DNA of 64,000 bases from Stercorarius parasiticus (GCA_013396915.1 VWZL01000904.1:330346-394345), one strand, 5' to 3'. Positions 12,018 through 27,206 are shown, counted from the stretch's first letter. A program made the numbers and translations. Notes: generated by a model not told the origin, from the letters alone.

Positions 12018-13590
12018 TTAGGAACCAAAGAGGAAATTAAGTGAAAGTTGTGGGAACTTTCTCACTTTACTGTACTTACAACTTTTTATATGGCTATTTT
12101 TCTCTGAAAAAGTCTGCTACACTCACTTTATTCAGCTCTTTGAGCAGCTACAGTATATGCAACAGTTAGAAACTGTGATCTTAAACAGAAGAGGGTAGGA
12201 CTATGATATTTGGGTTTTGTTGCTGGTCTGTAGGTATGTATGTAAGAGACTTACTTAATATGACTATGCGTTTTGGAGACAATTCACATGTTCATGTGTG
12301 TTACTTAAAGCAGCCTTTGTTCAGAGTCACCAGTTTGATGGACAACAGCCCCTGTGAATGTTCTAGCGTGCTTATTTGCCATTTATATCCACTATAAGGT
12401 TCAAATACAGGAAAGGAACCAAGCTAATACTCAAATCTATTTATATGTCCTTGAAATTATATGGTGTGGTCAAGGGTATTATAAAACAGCACTGAGCCAA
12501 AAAAAAAAAAGAGAATGAATAGCCATTGTAGGTAAGTAGCTACAAAGAATCTTTAGTTTTATTTGCTTTTACATCTTCAGCCCCTGCCTCAGTTCTCTGC
12601 TGCCATCAGTGGAAGTTTGCCACAGAAAACAAGGAAGTCGGACAACCCTCTAATGTTCTGATGCTGCTCAGGCAATGTTTGCTGAAGTGCAACTTTAAAA
12701 ACTTTCAGTTTTACTTTACAAATCCAATAACTTGCTGGTAATCTTTTCTTTTTTTTTTTTTTTTGTAAATATTCACGGTAGTTAATTCATATATGGAGTG
12801 AAAAGTGCACTGAGAATTTTTCCCTCACCTGTTAGGGCGGTTCTGTCTTTTCCAGGCTCTTAACTAGTTCATATTTTGAAAAGCTACCCTGATGAAAAAA
12901 GAAACAAAACACAGGAATTTAACAAAGAAAATAATCCATAGATAAAAAATAGAAATACAGGCGTTGCCTTGCTTCCGTGTTTATTTGAAGTCTTTGCTGT
13001 GCCTAAGACCTTGATTCTGTAAAATGCTGAATACAGGATTGGGCCAATGCATTCATTATCTATTAAAATCATGAGCAAAGTTTGTCAGAAAGAATAGATT
13101 ATTCCCTTAGGACAGGAGCAAATCCTGAGTATTCCTTAACTCTGTTCTCCCAGCCACAAGGTGCTAATCTTAATCCTTCCAATTACAAAGCTGGATGAGA
13201 GTCTAGAAATCCTGCCCCCGCCTTTCCTCTTCAGTCAGAGAAGCTGCATCGCTTTCTGGTCTTGTTTTCTCAAGTGCGGAAAATGAGGAGTGAAACAACT
13301 AATCGGCTAAGACAGTGCAATTTGTAGTGTTTTTTTTGCGTATGTGTGTGCAATCCACTAGACCTAGAGTTTACTTTTTTCTGTTTCCATCAGTATTTTT
13401 ATTAAAATGTTAGGTATTAGCTGATATTTGTCTAAAATATAACTTATTAATTTTTTTATTTAAAGAACTGAAAAGAGCTCTTTAAGTCTTTGCCATCAAG
13501 GTTTTTTTCTAATTCCATTTGAACTTTTTAGCCAGCTAAGTTAGAGAATCTGCTAACACTTGATACCTGTTAGTAACTCCTGAAAATAAA
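12018..13590 (+). other. TMEM168: Probable TMEM168 3' UTR up to a candidate polyA signal
   Basis: No coding potential after the TAA at 12017. The first canonical AATAAA that I find downstream is at 13585-13590, in AT-rich sequence with a nearby GATTAAA. The span contains an A-run near 12500 and a T-run near 12750. The real transcript end could be elsewhere; transcript reads would decide. Confidence 0.4.
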
Positions 13591-16500
13591 ATGTGTGATT
13601 AAATTATGAGATCTGCAATAGCCAAAGTAATTTGAGCACACCAACTTCAAAATGGTGATTTTGTAGGATTTACAAGTGACAGCCACTAAGTTTCTTCATT
13701 GGTATATATTATACAACTTTGTTCGGCAAGACACACACCCCCACCTCACTTTGCTTTTCTCTGTCCCTTTCCATAAAGTGAAAAGAGGATAAAAAAATGA
13801 GATGAGGTATCGTACCACCACTCAGTTCCATGGGGTCTTCTTCAAGTAAGTGCTGTGATTGCAGCTCTGTCAGGGATTTGAGAGGTGGCTGTCCTCAGTA
13901 AGGACAGAGGGTAATTGCACCGTCTAACTTCAGGTCTCCAACTTAAGTTCCTAACGTGGGAGCCTAAGGCAGGAGTCATCTCCTTTAAATTCAGATATCT
14001 GAAAGCTAAACACCTGAACCCATACTAGTGACCTGAACTGCTCCACTGCTCATTAACAAAGAGAAATAAGTATTTCCAGAGGAAGACTCATTTGATCTCT
14101 GTTTTAGGATGAATTTTCCTGTGATTGTGCCTATTAGATTTGTTTTGCTTTTTCTTTCATATGCCAGAAGTCAAGCAAACAAATCCATTACGTCTGTTGA
14201 ATAACTTCAGAGCACTTCTGTTCTAAGTCATCCTCTGGAGCCTGGGCTGAGTACATAAGCTCCTCATTCAAGCACACAAATTGGATACTTGAAGTTAGGC
14301 TGAATGAGCATCTGTCAGGTCTCAGAAAAGCAGCACTGCCTCCTCTGCAGAAGTCAATTTTCAGCCATTTCTGGTCAACAACCCTTGAGTATAGAGAAAA
14401 AAGATTGCATAAAGGCAATCATTTGGTTTGTAAAATCACCATTATTTTGACTGCTGTTTCCGTAAAAGTTCATCTGATTGCATCATAAACTATTCCAACT
14501 TCAGCACTGGAAATTTTTAACAAAGTCCCCATAAAGCAACACTGTAATACCCGATAGTCACCCTGGGAACATTTGGAAGTCAAGAAGTTAGTCCTTTCTA
14601 CTTTGGAAAAGCTTTGATTATCAGCCATAACGCTTCTTGCAAATTATCATGGGTAAATCTTACTCTGTGGCTGCTACTGTTACATTTTTATGGACGTCAT
14701 CTGTATATTTCTTTTTGTACATCAAAGAGAATAGGAAAAGTGTGGGACTCCTGACCTGTCTTGGGGCTGCGAGCAGGGTCCGCTCTGTGGCTCCGGGCAG
14801 AACAAACCCAACAGTTGGTGCTGATCTTTTGCCTCTGTTTATTAAACAGTTTCCAGCTTACGTATCAAACCGTTGGATTTTCTCTAGGATAGACCAGGTG
14901 ATCTTTAGCAATTTACTGAAAGTTAGGTAAGGAGTCAGCTAAAAATAGAGCAAAAAGATTATTTGTAAAACTAATCTCGTGTTTACAGATTTGTTTCAGT
15001 TTTCTCGATTAAAGGACTCTAGTTTTCTGAATTTGAAATAGGTTTAACATGAGCTGCTTTTGATTTTATTATTTTATAAATGGCAAAGGCATGGTGAAAA
15101 TGCTGATTTAAACTAAAAGAAATGTTTACAGCCATTCAAAACTGTTAGGCCTTTTTGGACAAAGAAGCTGTCCTGTGTGTTTCCAAACACAACAAAACCC
15201 AGGGCGTGGGATGGTGAGCCTCAGGAATTCAACAGTATTAATTCCCTACTTTTACACCGACTAATACCAATGCATCCTACCGTGTCCCTTGTTCCCAGGT
15301 GGAGTTTTTCTCCGGCTGCTGGCACTGGCACACCTCCACCAGTCTGCCCAGCCCCAGGAGCATCCCTGAGGGACAACGCACCAGGAGCTCCTCATCCCAG
15401 TGAGGAGCGAGGAGTTATCCCTCTGCTCTTCCCTGCGTGAAAGGCAGGGGCAACGCCTGAAAGAGAAATGTAAATCTAATTCCAAAGAATGTTACATATG
15501 CTATCAGTTACATACAAGTCACTTTTCTTTAGCGGTAACACGCCTACGAATCGCCTGGATGGAGAAAATCTAAACTGTTTTTTAGGGGCTTGTCTCTGTG
15601 CTGTATATTCAGACATTTTGTTATAAAGGTTGCTATAAATTTATATCACGGCAGTAATTTTATGTTGACTTTGTTTCATTTACCTCCTGTACAGTATCAG
15701 CCTTGCTGAAACATACAAATGCACTAAGTCCTACAAATTGAAGTCTTTAAAAGGAATTTGAATTGCAAATTCACAGTAGTATTTTTCTCTGAACAAGTAT
15801 TGGGGGGAAAAAAGCCATTCTTCATTTTTGCACTACCAGACTTAAGCATTTGCAGTTCCTTGTGCTTTGTATGCCTTGTGATTGTTGTTGTCCAGCCTTT
15901 AGTTCAAGTTTTTCCCAGAAACAATTCCTTCACCTTTATTAAGTTTTCCCTTTATTTTGCAAAGGCATAATTAATGCTGTGCTAGCTGTGAAGCGTCTTT
16001 GTTGCCAGCAGTAGACAGTGTAACTGGGTTAAATTTCTTGTTTATAAATACTTTTGGGGGGGGGGATTTTTACTGGATGTACTGATTTTAGATGTGTAAA
16101 TAGATTATTTTTTGTGTATTTGTGGTATTGCTTAAATACATTTTGCTGGTTTGGATGCTCATTTCCATTTCATATTTTTGTTTATGCCTTGATCACTTCC
16201 AAAATTTCCGTGCTCCCTCTTGAATTACATGGGGCTTTTCTGTACGCTTATTTCAGGTATTTTTTTTTAGCTAGAAACTGCAACAGGGTTTACTGAAAAT
16301 ACCCTAAGGATTATCTGTAGTTTTAACAGTTTAATAGAAATGAGAAATATTAGCTTAAATTATTAGCACAACTTTCACCTTGTCGTTTTTTTCTCACTTA
16401 GTCAACAAACTAGTAAAAATGTTAATGCTTTGAGAAATTATTTTATAGACACTTAATTGAAGACTTCATTTACATGAGTATTTGTATTTAGTCGAACTTG

Positions 16501-19500
16501 TCATCTCCAGTAAGGTCTGACTCTAAAGTTAACGGAGGGTTCCTCCTGAGGCAGATCAAGCCTAGGAGAGTGAAGCAGAAGGACATTGTGACGCTGCCGA
16601 GGGCTGCGGAGGTCGGCTCTGCATGGCTGCTCCTCTTGGAAGCGGCTGGGGAGGTTCCTGCGCTCCCTCCTCATCAAACAGTCCCACCATTACTCTTAAC
16701 AAGCTGGGGCTGGGCCGTGCACCTCTCAGTTAAGACTTCTGCGGGGAAGGTAGGAGAAGCAGAGCTGCTGGTGTGATGGGTGACGGGCATGGCAGTGGTA
16801 ATCCAGGGTCCAGAGCTGCAGAGAAGGGCCCTGCGCCATTAGCAGTGCTTTTAACACATCGACCAACTGGGCACAATGAAGATTCAGCGGCACTTTTTTT
16901 CTTTTTCTTTGCTTCTTTTTTAACCAGAAGAAATTTAATTTTGACTTGTCCTTCTAATTCATGATTGAATCCGTTACTTTTGCAACTTATTAAGCAGCAT
17001 TCCTTTTTTATTAAACTTCTGTAGATCCTTTCTGCTCAGTCTCAAACTCGGAGGTAACCCTGGAGAGCAACACAGCTCGCCCTCAGTGCAGCCGTTCTAG
17101 GTCTCTCCAGATGGAGTCGGGCAACCCAAGGTATGTCTGCAGCCACGGCACAGGGTTTGGGTTTGTTTTGTTGGGGTTTTTTTGTTAAATTTTGGTGACC
17201 TAGGTAATAAAAGTCAGTGTAAATAGCTATATGAATGTTCAAATAATTTTTCTTCTTAGGTGCTGTTACATATTAGTGTTGGAAAACAAGCGTAACCTAA
17301 GCACACCTAGTGAAGAGATTTTACCTATGGTATTACTGTGGTATAAGACATTATTTTAAAAAATCTTTTCAAATTCAGTTCTCTCTGAAAATTGTCCTGT
17401 TTCTGAAAAGCCACCCGTTTGTCAGTTAGGAATGAAGATGTAACAGACTCATGGAAAACATAGTGTTTGGTTACACTTGACTAGTATGTAGGCTGAGCTA
17501 TTATAGTAATATTTTGGAAGGAAAATAAAGAATTCCAGTATTTTTTTACTATTAAAAAAAAAAGTCTACAACAGTTTGTAGCAGAAAAAATTCAAGCACA
17601 TTGATTTGGAGCAAGGAGTGCATGAAGGCTTTATCAGAGTTACCTACTGCTCCAGCACCGCACTCCGGCAGTCCCATTGGATCTTGCAATACGTTGCCCA
17701 CTACCACAAATACGCTGTTCCCACCAGATTAGACTGGAGACTGGAAAGCTGGATCCAATAAAGACCCTCAGTGTTCCAGAGCTCACCTTTAGAGATTCAG
17801 GCACAGAACGAGTACAGCCTCCTCGCACAATGAGGTGCAGGCACACCTCGGGCATTTGTGGAGGGTTGGTCACCTTGCAAGGCAGCGGTCGGACTCTTTG
17901 GGATGCTGAGTAGGAAGCTATTCCCAACAGGTGCCTGCAGAATGACACAGAAATTTAAAACTTTGCTCCTCATCAGCACTGGATTATTTTCTCTCTTTCA
18001 TAGAGTCATTTCAAGGTGTATTGAAACATTTCAGGCTCTTGCCTCAGACACTGCTCTGCGTGGAGCTGGGGAACTGCCAGCGCTGAGTCACGCCAGGGCT
18101 GAAGTTGGTGGAGAAATGCAGCCAGCTCTGTTGATTACAGACAGCTCCGTAGTTAATAGCTGCTGAAATAAATCAATGTGAACCTGACTGCCATCCTACA
18201 AATACAAAGCCAGGATACTGTAAGACAGTCTGTGTCGGGGATTATAAAACAAGACACCTTGGCTTCCTTTGCAAATGAGAGAGAGCAGCCTGATGCAGAG
18301 ATTGGCAATAGCCGGGAGAGAAGCAGAAACTTCTTGCAAAAAAAATGTTTGCTTTATAAATTGTGTATAAGGTCTCTAGATACCATGGTACTGAGTACAT
18401 TATAAATGCATAAGAGATCCATTAAGAGAGATGGGGAGGGGGGGGAAAAACCTGACAAATTAGGCTTATATAGCTGAAAGTCCTAAAGATTCCTTCTGCC
18501 TTGCAAAAGAGTTATAAAGATTTTTCTCCTTGAAGAAAGGTTACTCCTTTTCCCAGGAAGGAAAGGGCAGAAGACAAGGAAGAAGGAAAAAAAAAAAAGA
18601 AGCCAAAAGGAAAAGAAATGCTATCAGATGGGTCGGATTCAGGAAAATGGGATTCACAGACCTAGAACTAGAGCAAGGCTTCAGAACTGACCAGTGTTGT
18701 TTCTTACAGAGGTGGCCTCTGTGTACCAGCAGATTGTCTGATTGTCTTACCTTCCAAACCAGGGCAGTGGCATCCAAACTGCCTTCTAAACATGTCCCAG
18801 CCAGGGAAAGCTGTCAGCCTGGCCAGAAGTATGCTGTGGCCCATCCTAAAAACCAGACAGGACAGACGGGCAAGATTCCATTCTGGGCTCATGTCCTGGC
18901 ACCACTTAATGTACCCCTATAAAGATAGCTTCTAAAAAATTATGATTATTATATTTTTAATACAGGGCCTGAGATCAGATAATGCTGTAGAGCTACAGCT
19001 GGCTGAGTAGCAGGGGTTTATAGTGTGGAGGCAATAGTGGATGTTACATACCCTCAGGCACGCTCCCGCAGTTGTGTTTGTGCATGAAACATCTGCTGCG
19101 GCACTGAAGAAGGTTTCCTGTCTTCTGCCATCACCGGTGAGGACAATGGCTCAGCCTGCTTCAGCCAGGTCTCTGCCTCTGCTTCATTTTTACTCTCAGG
19201 TGAGGCTCCAGATGCTTCTCTGGATGAGGAAACACAGTACCTTCCCTGCTGAATTTGAAGCAGGTTTCTGGTATCTAAAATTACTCTTGGAAATGGATTG
19301 TTTCAAGCATGTTTTTGATAAGAGATTTGATGAATGCAGACAGAATACAGTGCTGGCATACAGAGACGAGGTACATCAACTACAGAAGAGCAGACAGCGG
19401 GACTGGAAGGGGAGCAAGAAGCCCTAGAAAGGAACCATGTCCTGCTTGTCTTGCAAAGTGTGCCACAAGACCGCTTGATGAGGGCAGGACGTCAAATATT

Positions 19501-22500
19501 TTGTAATGCCTGCTTGTTTGGCATAGGTGTATAAAAAGAGTAAAACTAAGATGACTACCAGGAAGGATTCAGATGACTGACTTTCACCCTGCCTAATCAA
19601 ATACAGAGCGTGCGTACGGGGCCAGCACTCGGGAGATGCCCCATCTCAACAAGCCCCGACAGACCAGTTCCACCCACAGACAAGAGGACGTAAGCCTTTG
19701 GACCAGCCTGCTCTTGATACATAAAAATGTGCACATAAACACTAGAACTGGCTGTTGGAGGCTTGTAATAGGTGTCAGGCATCTGCAGTTCTGGGTAAGC
19801 AATTTGTCCTGCTGGGGATGCCAGACTTCAACTTAGCAAGTGTGGGGCTCCTGGGAATCTACTCCCAAAGCTCCTAACGCATCTTACAAAAGTGTATCAT
19901 TTAGAGACAATTTCTGTGAAGGGGCAAAAACCCCAGAACCCAACCATCTGAAAAGCTAGTACTTTCCTGGAATTCATTGCGGGGCGTCAGCTGCCCTGTG
20001 GCTCTTCTGAGGAAACAAGAAAAGGAATTGATGGCAGCTGGGAAACGGCTGCGCACAATCGCAGAGTGAGCTGTGCCACTGGAAAGTTAGCAGCTCTCGC
20101 TTGCCTGTACCCTGGAGAGAAGGTTTGTTGGTCATTGCGTGATGCTGGGTATCAAGTTGCAGCTGGAGTACTGTTACCACAGTTCATTTTCTAATTCTTT
20201 CCCCAGCTCTTCACTAAATAACCTTAATAGAGAGTTAAACTGCGAGTCCTGCCAGAGGGTGTTGCAGATGCTTATGTGGATAAAGAGATCTAGGACCGAC
20301 TCATGGCAGACAGCTGCACCGCAGGCTCTGAGACACAAAGCTAGTAACCCAAGATCAGGATTCTTCTCAGCTACAAACTGTTTGACCCGTTCTTATGGCT
20401 CATCCTGTTTTTGGCCACTGTCAGAAACATGGTGCCGGACTGGATGGGGCTCTGACCAGACCCGATGCGGCTGCTCTCATTTTATGTTCTCCTCTCCCCA
20501 AAAAGCCCACAGCCCTCCTGTCTACCCAGTGAGCACAGCGTGAAACGGCCCCTGAGACCAGCACGTTGGTCAGTGGTTGCCAAATGGTGTCTACCATGTG
20601 TCACCTCATGCCTGACGGAGCGTAAGAGGGTTAGTAGGTATCTACTTGAGGATCCCAGGATCTTTAAGATCAGTCAGTAAAATACCCAAAAAGAACCATA
20701 AACTGTGAAGCTGTTTTCATCTCTAGGTCTATATTAGATTGTAGGACAGTCACTGTGTGACCCCGAATGCCCACAATTGTGTCAGTGTGCTGATTTGACC
20801 TATAACGTCAAAACTGAAGTAAATACCCAAAAATACCACTTACCGGAGAAAACTCATTCCCCGTTCACTGTCTCTTCTCTTCGAGATACAGTTTCTGCTC
20901 TTTATATTTCCAGTGATATGAGGATGGTTTCAGTTGTCTTAGTTACAGTTTTGATGTCTTCAGAATTTATGAGGCACTCAGCTTTAGACCGCAAAGGGGA
21001 AATAAGTCAAAACAGGTCACAAAGCTGTCAGTTCACAGCTCATTCCAGCTCATCCATCTTTCACTTTTCATTTATTTATGGGTTGTCTTTCCCACAGCAG
21101 AAATCCCCAGTTTGAGTGCCGTAGCTCACATACAGCTCCTATTTGAGCCATCAGCTTTACCCCAAACCCCACTTGGATGAATCTGGGCTGGGGAATGACC
21201 ACCGAGCTCACAGGCATCCCAGCTCTCATGTGGGACCACATGTTCATCCTGTATCTGTACCGCTCTGGACACCCACGATGGTAGTTCTGCCACTCCATGT
21301 ATCCTACGCTCTAAGAAACATTGGTTTATTTACTGCAAAGTCAAAGGGCAGATGTAACATACTTTAAAACCTTGGGATTTTAGGGGCTGCATGGTAGGAC
21401 CCAGCGAGCACTTGTCCACCAAACATCATCCTCTCACCTATGCGAATTCAGCCTGGCTTTCAGCCCTCTGTTAGGGTTCCCGCAGCAAACAGAAGTGGCT
21501 CCTTCCCTCACCTGAGCTTTTTACCAGCCTCGCACACATTGCACAGCAAGCTTGTGGGTTTGGGTGTGCACAGCGCTGGAGAAGAGCTGCTCTCATGAGA
21601 AACCCTGCTGACCACTGCCCTCCCCCTGGGAGAAACCAGGGGGGTGGCCACAGAGCCTCCACCTGCTCTCGGTGCATGGTGTGAAGGTGCAGTGCTGCCC
21701 CACAGCTGGGATTTCGAGCCCCAGATATGCGGAGAAGGCAAGGGGTGCAAGCAGGCCTGCCAAGCCACCAGCAAGGCAGGATGTCATTGACGAACTGTCA
21801 CTAACATCAGCTGAAAGCCCAGCTGCAGATGGGTAAGCAGCTGGAGAACTGGGAACCAGGACTGGGAACTGTGACATCCGTTCTGGAGTTAAAAGTTCAA
21901 GTTAATATCTGGACTCTTGTTTCACCATTAAAACGCTATTTTAAAACCGTATCGAGGGAAAGAGAAGGCGGCAGCAAGAAGCCCAGTTGGCACTCCGGGC
22001 TGTGGGTTGGCACTAAGGTCAGAGAAGTTTGCAGTGAGCAGCTACGAGGTTCAGATCCCTGAGGTGATTTCAGTGCTGGTACCTCATCTTCCCAGAGCCA
22101 GAAGGTCTAGACTCTGTGCCAGTGCCTGCAGTTGTCACTGAAATGCTGGTGTCCCCCCAGTTCTGTTTTTGGAACCGGCTGGAAGCCTGCAGTCCAGGGG
22201 GAGCTGTGTAGCAAACCGCCTAGCACCTCTAAGTCCATAAGCTTTTTCCCTGTTCGTCTGCTTGCAGAGCTTGACATCGTGGGTATGATTAGACAAGACC
22301 TCCAAATGTGTGCTCTAAAGAGCTGGAAAGAGACATTCCCATTTAACTAGATGGCTGGTTCCAGAACTCACTGGGGACATTGGAAACTAGCCTCGATTGC
22401 CAATGCTCCAGCTACCTTAAAGAGTATGTAAAGCTGTTTGGGATCAGGTTTTCCCACTCAGGAGAGCGTGATGCTCTCGCAGTACAGCATGTCACCTTTC

Positions 22501-25500
22501 CCCGAGCCAGCCCACCGCCCCACATGAAGTGGAACGCTCCTGTGATGGGGACGGGAAGAGACGCTCCACCAGAGATCGCTCCCACAGCGGGTGGGAGGTG
22601 CTGCTCTCACTGAGCAGCCCCAGGAAGTGAACTGTGACCGCCCACGCCATGGGGGAATAGCTGTAAATACCAAGTTTTGGGTAAATAAGAGAATTCCTGT
22701 CTCCTTGCCAAACAGCTGTTGATTTATTAGAGCAAGGGGGTGTAAGGTTCCATGAGCAGCTTGTCCTTGTGTACAACAAATCCCATCCTGTACAGCCTGG
22801 TGGTGTACGCAGGAAAGCCAGCAGTGAGTATTTACTTACCGCCCTTCGTCTCAGGAAACCACGCGTGAACATAAGCACAGGAAGCTGCATTTTAAATGTC
22901 AAAATATGCTTTAAAAGCTTCGTGTCAACTACGCTTTTCCAAGCTAGAAAAATACCAACAGCTTCAAGAATAATGCAACGCAAGAAGAAATTAAATTACT
23001 TATGTTTTTTCTTTCTTCTCTTCCTAAGCCACGCTCTCCTGAAGTCAAGCACTAATATATTAAAATGTTTTTCAGCAGTGGCATTTTGCACATCAGGAAG
23101 AGCTCATAATTTTATTTCGAAATGGCATTTGCATATTCAGTTAGTCAAATCCATTTCCTCTCATGATTAAGCATGCTATATAATTGAGATTCTTCTTCCC
23201 TGTAGCGTGACACAGCATGTGACTCAAAACTTGCCTTCATAACAATACTCATGAATGCTAAAGCACAATACATGCAGGAAAGCATATTGCGTTCTTGTAT
23301 GCTCAGGCTACAGGAAAATAGCTGCAGTGCTCCATAACTTAGCTTTCTTCAGAGGACTGGATGGTGCCTTTGATCTGAGAGAGAAATATTTGCAAAGAAA
23401 ATACCAAGGAAGCTCTCTCCACTTGTAATTTTGTGCGTTTGAGGCATGTTGAGGGAAATGAGCTGATCATACCGAGAATGTATCCATTTCTTATAAGGAG
23501 GGCACCAAACCTGAAGACTGTTTTAGGGTGGGTTTTGTTTTGTTTTGTTTTTTATTATTTGAATTCACTTTAGGGAAACAAGCCAAACTTATACTTAGTG
23601 AGTTGCTCCAAAAATGCGCAGCCGTCCCTATGTGGTTTCTGCCCCACGCGGAGCGTGGGCAGCCAGACCTGAGCCCTGCGCTTCATCAAACATTTAGAGA
23701 GGCATCACATGCCCAGCCACCATCGCCCTGTATTTAAAACTTTCTTCCATCTAACCTAGACTTTTCAAACTTGCCCTAATTGAAAAGTAAGCCCCTGGCA
23801 AGTATAAAATTTTAATATTAAGCCACCTGAGACGTCCAGTGAAGAAGAAAAGTTTTTTAGAGAAAATGAACATGAGAAAAAAGATAACCACTGAAGCAAC
23901 CACTGGAGTAACTCAAAATCTTAGCAAAAAAAAAAAAGGACCCAGGTGTTGAGCAGAGGCTTAGAAGCGGCGCAGAGCTGCAGCGCTGGGACAGCCTGCA
24001 ATGCCTCCTTCCCATGCATGTGCGTGCAGGCCCCGAGTGTCAGCTCTACGTGCTTCTCCACTTCTTAGGAAATCTTCATTTCTTATTCAGATCAATGTTT
24101 CTAATTCTAAAATGATTCATAATGCAAGGTAATGTCATTACATTACAAGACAGCTTAATTTGCCAGTTCATTCCGCGCCAGGAGCAAGGCAGCAGAGTCC
24201 CTAATTCTAAATAAAATCTATTTTATGCCAAATATCCTTGCCAAAGCCCTCTAATGAGCTGGCACCAAAGGGCTTCACAGGAACATCCTACTGTCAGTGA
24301 TGCTTTCCAGGCATTACCAGTACCTTACAATGACCCATTTTTTTTCCCCATGTGGTTGTCGGTTTGTTCTACCCTTCTCCAAGTAGCAAGCATGAGAATT
24401 TCCTTTCTCAACCATCACACACATTAAAAAAGCAGGTCACTTCGGTATATTGTACTTCAGCTCTGTCATGTCTGGAAATATTAAACATTACTACTAAATA
24501 TTTATAGAGTGAAGCATTTCTGTGGCTGATAGAGAAAGCGGTCAGTGTTGGAGTCTGACAAATGTCAACAGCAGACCTCTCATTCATATACAGACAGGAG
24601 AAAAACTTTATGTGGGATTCAATTGCTTCAAGTGCCTACATGAATTATCCTGAAGGCTTTGCTCAGCCCAAATGCTCTTTGCCTGTGGAATAGCTGAAGG
24701 TTTCACTTACTGGCCTAGTGGGAGCTGAGGATATGAGAATATTTTAAGGCCTCTCTTGACAAATAAGCATGTTCCTCTCAGGAGGAACCAAAAAATTAGA
24801 TCAAAGCACTGCCTTCTCGCTATTAATTTAATCGTCACGAGCCAAATTACAAGCTAGTTTCTTCCAAACTCCCATTAGAGGAAGCTTTCCCTAAGAACTA
24901 ACTGAATAAACTCCAGCAGAAATCTCAGTGTCTCTCCCCATTGCCCAGCACACACAACACATCCCTGCAGCAACAGAACGTACTGCCCAAGTGCTTTAAC
25001 TGTACAGGCAGGGTATTTGGTACTCAGGAGTAGTTACACATGTTAATTGGTATGTTTTGTACTGTATTGCCACCCATAGCCGAGTATAGCAAAACATTTA
25101 AAAAAAAAAAAAATAATAATAGAGGCAACCCAAAAGAGAACGCTTACCTTCTTAACTGAGAGCTTGCTTACATGAAGGTCCAGTTAGCACTAAGCAGTGG
25201 TTTTCAAAAGCTGCTAACACATCTCCATGGGCAGTCTCCGCCAGAGGTAGCCAGTCATCTCCAGGTCATTACCAGCGTGTGTCAGACACAGTGATCCACT
25301 CCACAGCCCCACTAACACCCCCACAGCCTTGTAGAGATGCACTTGACTGCCTGCTCCTTACAGCCTCCACTCTGCTCGTCAACAAGAAGCAGCTTTGCTG
25401 ACAGCTCCAGCAGATCATAGATGAGGAGCCATGGATTCATGTCCAGTAACAAGTTTTCCTGGAAGTCCTTGATTCAGTGTAAAAAGGTTTCAGGGCTCAA

Positions 25501-25922
25501 GGAGGGAGAAATGGGTTCCTCAGATGGAAAAAAAAGCACCTATTTTGAAGAACCTCATCATGACACAGAACACGTCTCTAGACATACGACAAATCAACCA
25601 GCAAAGCTGGGGAAGCAGCACACCAATTACCAGACTCGTAATCTCTGCAAAAATCAGTCACCAGCACTGCCCTGAAATGTGCTGCCTCTGCTCATCAGCC
25701 ATCGGTTAGGCCCGAGCAGATTATTTGTGGGCTGGTGATGGGATTGTGCTCTGCAGGTAGAGGGTGGAAGTGATTAAAGAACCTTATCTACTCCTCCTTG
25801 CTCTTACATTATGTGTCTGTCTTTGTTAGTGGCGTCGCTTGCTCCAAAGTGTGGTTTTGCACAGAGATAATGTTTGTCAGTGTTAATGCACCGCGCTGTA
25901 AAGCATCCACTTCTTCCCACAG

Positions 25923-26041
25923 CTACTGTAATGGGTAGAATTGATGGTCTTCTCCCTGGAGATCCACCTTATCCTCCGCTTCCCTGATCAACAAAGCCTT
26001 CTCCTGAATGGCTGTCGAGCTACCGACTAATTAGCTGCAAG
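25923..26041 (+). ncRNA. Candidate non-coding exon with strong splice sites
   Basis: A 119-nt segment preceded by CCACTTCTTCCCACAG and followed by GTAAGGATG (CAAG|GTAAGG). All three frames contain stops, so if it is an exon it is untranslated or belongs to a long non-coding RNA. It lies 14 kb downstream of the TMEM168 stop on the same strand. Confidence 0.28.
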
Positions 26042-27180
26042 GTAAGGATGAAGTATGAATTTGGAAAACTGAAAGACAAGATGCAAGGCCAGAGACTTCC
26101 ATATAACAGCCTTTTAGTGTTAAGATTCTGTGCTTCAAGACACAGAGGTAGAAATTACGAGCAACTAGAAAGCTGCTCTATCCACAAGTCCCTTTTATGT
26201 AGCCTCTGATGAAGGCTGTCAGAGCAGCATTCCTGCTATGACAAGAGGGGGCTATTTTTTATTATTAATTTAAAATGAATTCCAGTGAAACTGTGGCAGC
26301 AGTCTTCATGCTTTGCGTGATTTTGAATGGCTGGCCTATGAACGGCTGGTGAGAATTTTAAGACCTATTTTGTGAATCTACCATGAAACATTGCTTGTCT
26401 TTCTTTAGTGAAATATAAAAAAAATGAAGCAAGATGACCGTTCTCTTACAGCTCGGAAGGAAGTTTATACTCCTGTGATTTATTAAGCTTGTGGCTGTGA
26501 TGGTTTTTTTATGCTTTGTTTAATATTGTATGAACATTGCTATTAAATGTCATGATTATTGCTATGAAACTTAATGAATATTGTAAAATATGGGGTCTGA
26601 ACAATTCATGAAATGCAACATACAATTTCATGAAAACGGGGCATGTGTTGTCTTGGAGCCTGCCTGACTTACAAGGTATTTCACTGAGAACTTAATTATT
26701 TTCTTTAAACACTGTCTTCTATATTTCATTAAAACATCAGGGAGTCTTTTTAAAATACTTTAGATATTTCATGAAAATTGCTGAATATGAAGGCAGAACT
26801 TCTTTGGCTGAAAGTTATGCTTTTATAGAACTTTTTCGATTATACAGATATCAAATACTTCATACTTTAAAAAAAAAAACAATAATTCATTTTGCTGTAA
26901 TAAATTACACCGAAGAGGAAAGCTTGTAAACTCAAAAAGAGTAAACTGTGAAATTTTGATGCTTACAGAAACTATTGCATGAATTTGTCAAAGTCCAAGA
27001 GATCACAGATTTCCAACTTTACAATTAGCTGCTCACTTTGTTTCGGGTACCTTGAGGACCAGGATCTTGTATGGGAGAGAGCCCTCAGCTGGATGTCCTG
27101 TTTTGTATGGCCATCAAAACAAACCTTCGGTTCTTAATGCCCTATGCTATGGCCTGTGCAGAATATAAGCTGTGATAGGA

Positions 27181-27206
27181 GAAAAAAAAAAAAAAAAGAA
27201 AAAAAA
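27181..27206. repeat. Poly-A tract
   Basis: A-rich run (17 A, G, 8 A with minor interruption) after AGGAG. No retrocopy is recognisable on its 5' side. Confidence 0.85.

Noticed and set aside
16059..16070. G-run as a G-quadruplex
   Set aside because: A single run of ten G is not the four-tract pattern needed.
22492..22983. Minus-strand frame of 163 codons
   Set aside because: GC-richer stretch with open frames on both strands, no domain, no supporting splice or start context. Frames of this length are expected a few times by chance in 64 kb.
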